Origin: Funneliformis mosseae
Lineage: Eukaryota; Glomeromycota; Glomeromycetes; Glomerales; Glomeraceae
DNA length: 23,336 nucleotides
Direction of reading: 5' to 3'
Assembly: GCA_910592005.1 (NCBI GenBank)
Contig: CAJVPP010001038.1
Location: 1-23,336 of the forward strand
Shown here: positions 21,596-23,336 of the stretch, piece by piece
Numbering within the stretch: the first letter of the stretch is position 1
How the letters are laid out: every line of letters starts with the position of its first letter
Program-made: the position numbers and the translations under genes
The notes under the pieces: generated by a model
Told to the model about the DNA's origin: nothing
What the model saw: only the letters and a program-made list of their open reading frames with translations
Databases searched by the model: none

Positions 21596-22070
21596 GACAA
21601 TAAAATCATCTGATCTAAACTTTTGTCTGTACAATAATTTTACAATAATTTCAAACTGGCTGAATTTTGATCCTTGATTGTTAAGGCTTTCATCCAATAC
21701 AATATGAATCGTCTACCTGTTAACCAACTCCTAAAGATATTAAAAGCAAAAATTAAGCACAACATTATAGGAAGACTTTTATGTGATTGGCTGATTAAGT
21801 TACACAAAATTTGTAATTGATATTGTAAATATTTATACATGTCACGTGATATAATACATGATAATAATTTTAACTATTGTATTTAAAGTATTTAGCAGTT
21901 AAATGTAAAATAAATTAAAGTATTAAGAATAAAAACTATTGTTTCAAAAAATAGTTTAATTTATTAATTTTATATAATAGTCTTTAATTTTTGTAAAAAA
22001 AAAATTGTAAAAAAAATTTTTATTTTTATTGTAACTAAAATGCTTCTTTAAATAAAGTTATTCTTTTAAA
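21596..22070. other. Residual retroelement flank and AT-rich DNA
   Basis: About 21600-21840 retains moderate complexity and may be more of the retroelement, but no protein block is clear. A TCACGTGA palindrome lies at 21842-21849. From 21850 on it is AT-rich with long A and T runs and no feature. Confidence 0.35.
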
Positions 22071-22074
22071 TGAT

Positions 22075-23250
22075 TTATTGCTGTTGAAATTTATGCAATA
22101 TCTCTTTTAATGCACATGCTACATATTCTATGAGTTCGCTTTCATCATCATCATCATATGGGATATTGTTTTTCAGATCTTCAACTTCGGCTTATTGTTC
22201 TTCTTCGAAGTGATGCAAGTGTTCTAATAAAGACTGAACATATTCATCAATACTGTTTTGTAAGAATGAGAGGCAATGCATACACTTGAATCTATTATTT
22301 ATATAACAAGATTTGTGATAAGTATGACCGTAAGCCAAAACTTGAATAGGAACTGTATTAAAAGAAATAGAACAGTTAGATGTATCGCAATATTGAAATG
22401 GATCTGGTCTATATAAAATATTAAACCCTAAAGGAAAATGATATAATCATGCTTCAGGCATTTTCATTGCTGTTAATGAAATAGAAATTTTATTAATTTT
22501 ATGACACTTCTTCGAAGGTATATTTGGATTCACCTATAATGGAATTATTAATGGCAAATTATTGTGAAATATGCGTATATAGATTTTTGAAAAATATTGC
22601 AAAAGGAAACATATATTTTTCTTTGTTAAATAAGTAATATCTCAGGCAGAATATTTATAGGTGGCTCATATAGATGTGTGAGTGATGTTTTCTCTAAATC
22701 CATTATTGTCTAAGTGTAATCAGATGATAAAATATCTATATTTAATAATCTACTATGCCTCAGTGTATTTCTGTATACTCTGACGTAGAAAGTTATGGAA
22801 TATTTCAACAGTTGAGTCTGAAAACTTTGGAAGTTTGGCTTTTAATAGTTTTTAAAATAGGATGATCGTTTAACTCCCAGAAAAATATATCTGAAAGAAA
22901 TATTAATGGTGCCTTAATATAGTTTTTGCGATAGAATTTGAGAAATACAACTCACACACAAATGCATGATTCTAGATAAGTGTCAAAATTGCCAGATCAG
23001 AAAAACACCGCATAAATGTCCAAAACCAGAGGAATTAGGTTATCAAGCAAATCTTTCAGTGTAAGATATTTAGCATCTTTGCATAGGAATCTAAATTTTG
23101 CATTAACACTTGTCGAAATTTCTTGCCAAGCATCACGAGAAATCTTTAAAAGAAGATTAATATGCTATGACTTAGGCTTTTGTGCAAGAGGACTTCGTTC
23201 TCCAAAAATATACTTGTATATAGCCAAAAAAAAGGCTAATATTGAAGAAA
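22075..23250 (-). pseudogene. Multi-copy RING-ending protein, decayed and cut by a Tc1 insertion
   Basis: Read on the minus strand from 23250: ILAFFLAIYKYIFGERSPLA, then INLLLKISRDAWQEISTSVN, FRFLCKDAKYLTLKDLLDN and LIPLVLDIYAVFF, all conserved-looking. Further on come YRKNYIKAPLIFLSDIFFWE and, after many stops, a C-terminal RING-like block near 22400-22240: YCDTSNC, VLAYGHTYHKSC and FKCMHC. The usual third cysteine of the RING (normally in a CGH motif) is Tyr, one G-to-A change away. An acidic tail (PYDDDDESELI) ends near 22090. The order matches a large expanded family in Glomeromycotina genomes, recalled and not searched. Its 5' part is missing because a Tc1-type end starts at 23253. Confidence 0.65.
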
Positions 23251-23252
23251 TA

Positions 23253-23336
23253 CAGTAGTGGTCATAAGTATCCGACCGCCTCTAACTCCGGCTACAAGTA
23301 AGTAAATTCAAAATTTTTTTTTTTATTTAAAAAATA
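23253..23336 (+). mobile_element. Left end of a second Tc1-type element, continuing past the window
   Basis: TA at 23251-23252 is followed by CAGTAGTGGTCATAAGTATC and CGACCGCC, the classic CAGT-start terminus of Tc1/mariner elements. Several CpGs are intact, unlike the older relics. Only the terminal repeat is inside the window, so the transposase is not visible. It interrupts the RING-ending relic to its left. Confidence 0.7.

Noticed and set aside
23016..23258. 80-codon + strand frame near the right end
   Set aside because: It lies antisense to the RING-ending relic, whose minus-strand translation carries the conserved-looking blocks, and runs into the Tc1 terminus.
1..23336. CRISPR array, tRNA, rRNA or a prokaryotic defence operon
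   Set aside because: No regularly spaced direct repeats, no cloverleaf with A/B boxes that I could recognise, no rRNA blocks, and clear spliceosomal introns.

Overview
This window is eukaryotic, very AT-rich, with short GT-AG introns in a recognisable gene and a dense load of decayed transposons. The gene structures and several multi-copy relic families resemble arbuscular mycorrhizal fungi (Glomeromycotina, Rhizophagus type). That placement is inference from recalled family resemblance, not from a marker gene or a search.

Only two host genes can be supported, both on the + strand and adjacent. The first (3305-8394) is a Clu1/CluA/CLUH-type clustered-mitochondria protein. It can be spliced into 18 exons giving one continuous 1,168-residue reading frame. 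The second (9124-10644) is intronless and encodes a SANT-domain protein best matching Bdp1, the B'' subunit of RNA polymerase III factor TFIIIB. The pair form a gene island (about 3.1-11.4 kb) with mixed codon use and many CpGs. One gene concerns cytosolic handling of mRNAs for mitochondrial proteins and the other Pol III initiation; nothing in the sequence links them beyond proximity.

Left of the island (1-3.1 kb) are a degenerate short repeat, a heavily mutated transposase relic (about 590-2075) and very AT-rich DNA. Right of it (11.4 kb to the end) is a transposon graveyard. In order it holds a 260-bp TIR element with TA duplication, a purine-rich remnant, a long inverted repeat interrupted by a 1.3-kb Tc1 element, a Helitron-type polyprotein fragment, a pogo/Tigger transposase relic on the minus strand with a surviving right terminus, an unassigned remnant, AT-rich DNA, a retroelement ORF1 relic with a zinc knuckle, and a minus-strand RING-ending relic. 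That last relic is cut by the start of a second, better preserved Tc1-type element running off the window.

Many premature stops and catalytic changes in the relics are explicable as C-to-T or G-to-A transitions, and CpG is almost absent from about 18.0-19.8 kb, suggesting decay through cytosine methylation or a RIP-like process. I found no tRNA, rRNA, CRISPR array, or convincing new multi-gene system.
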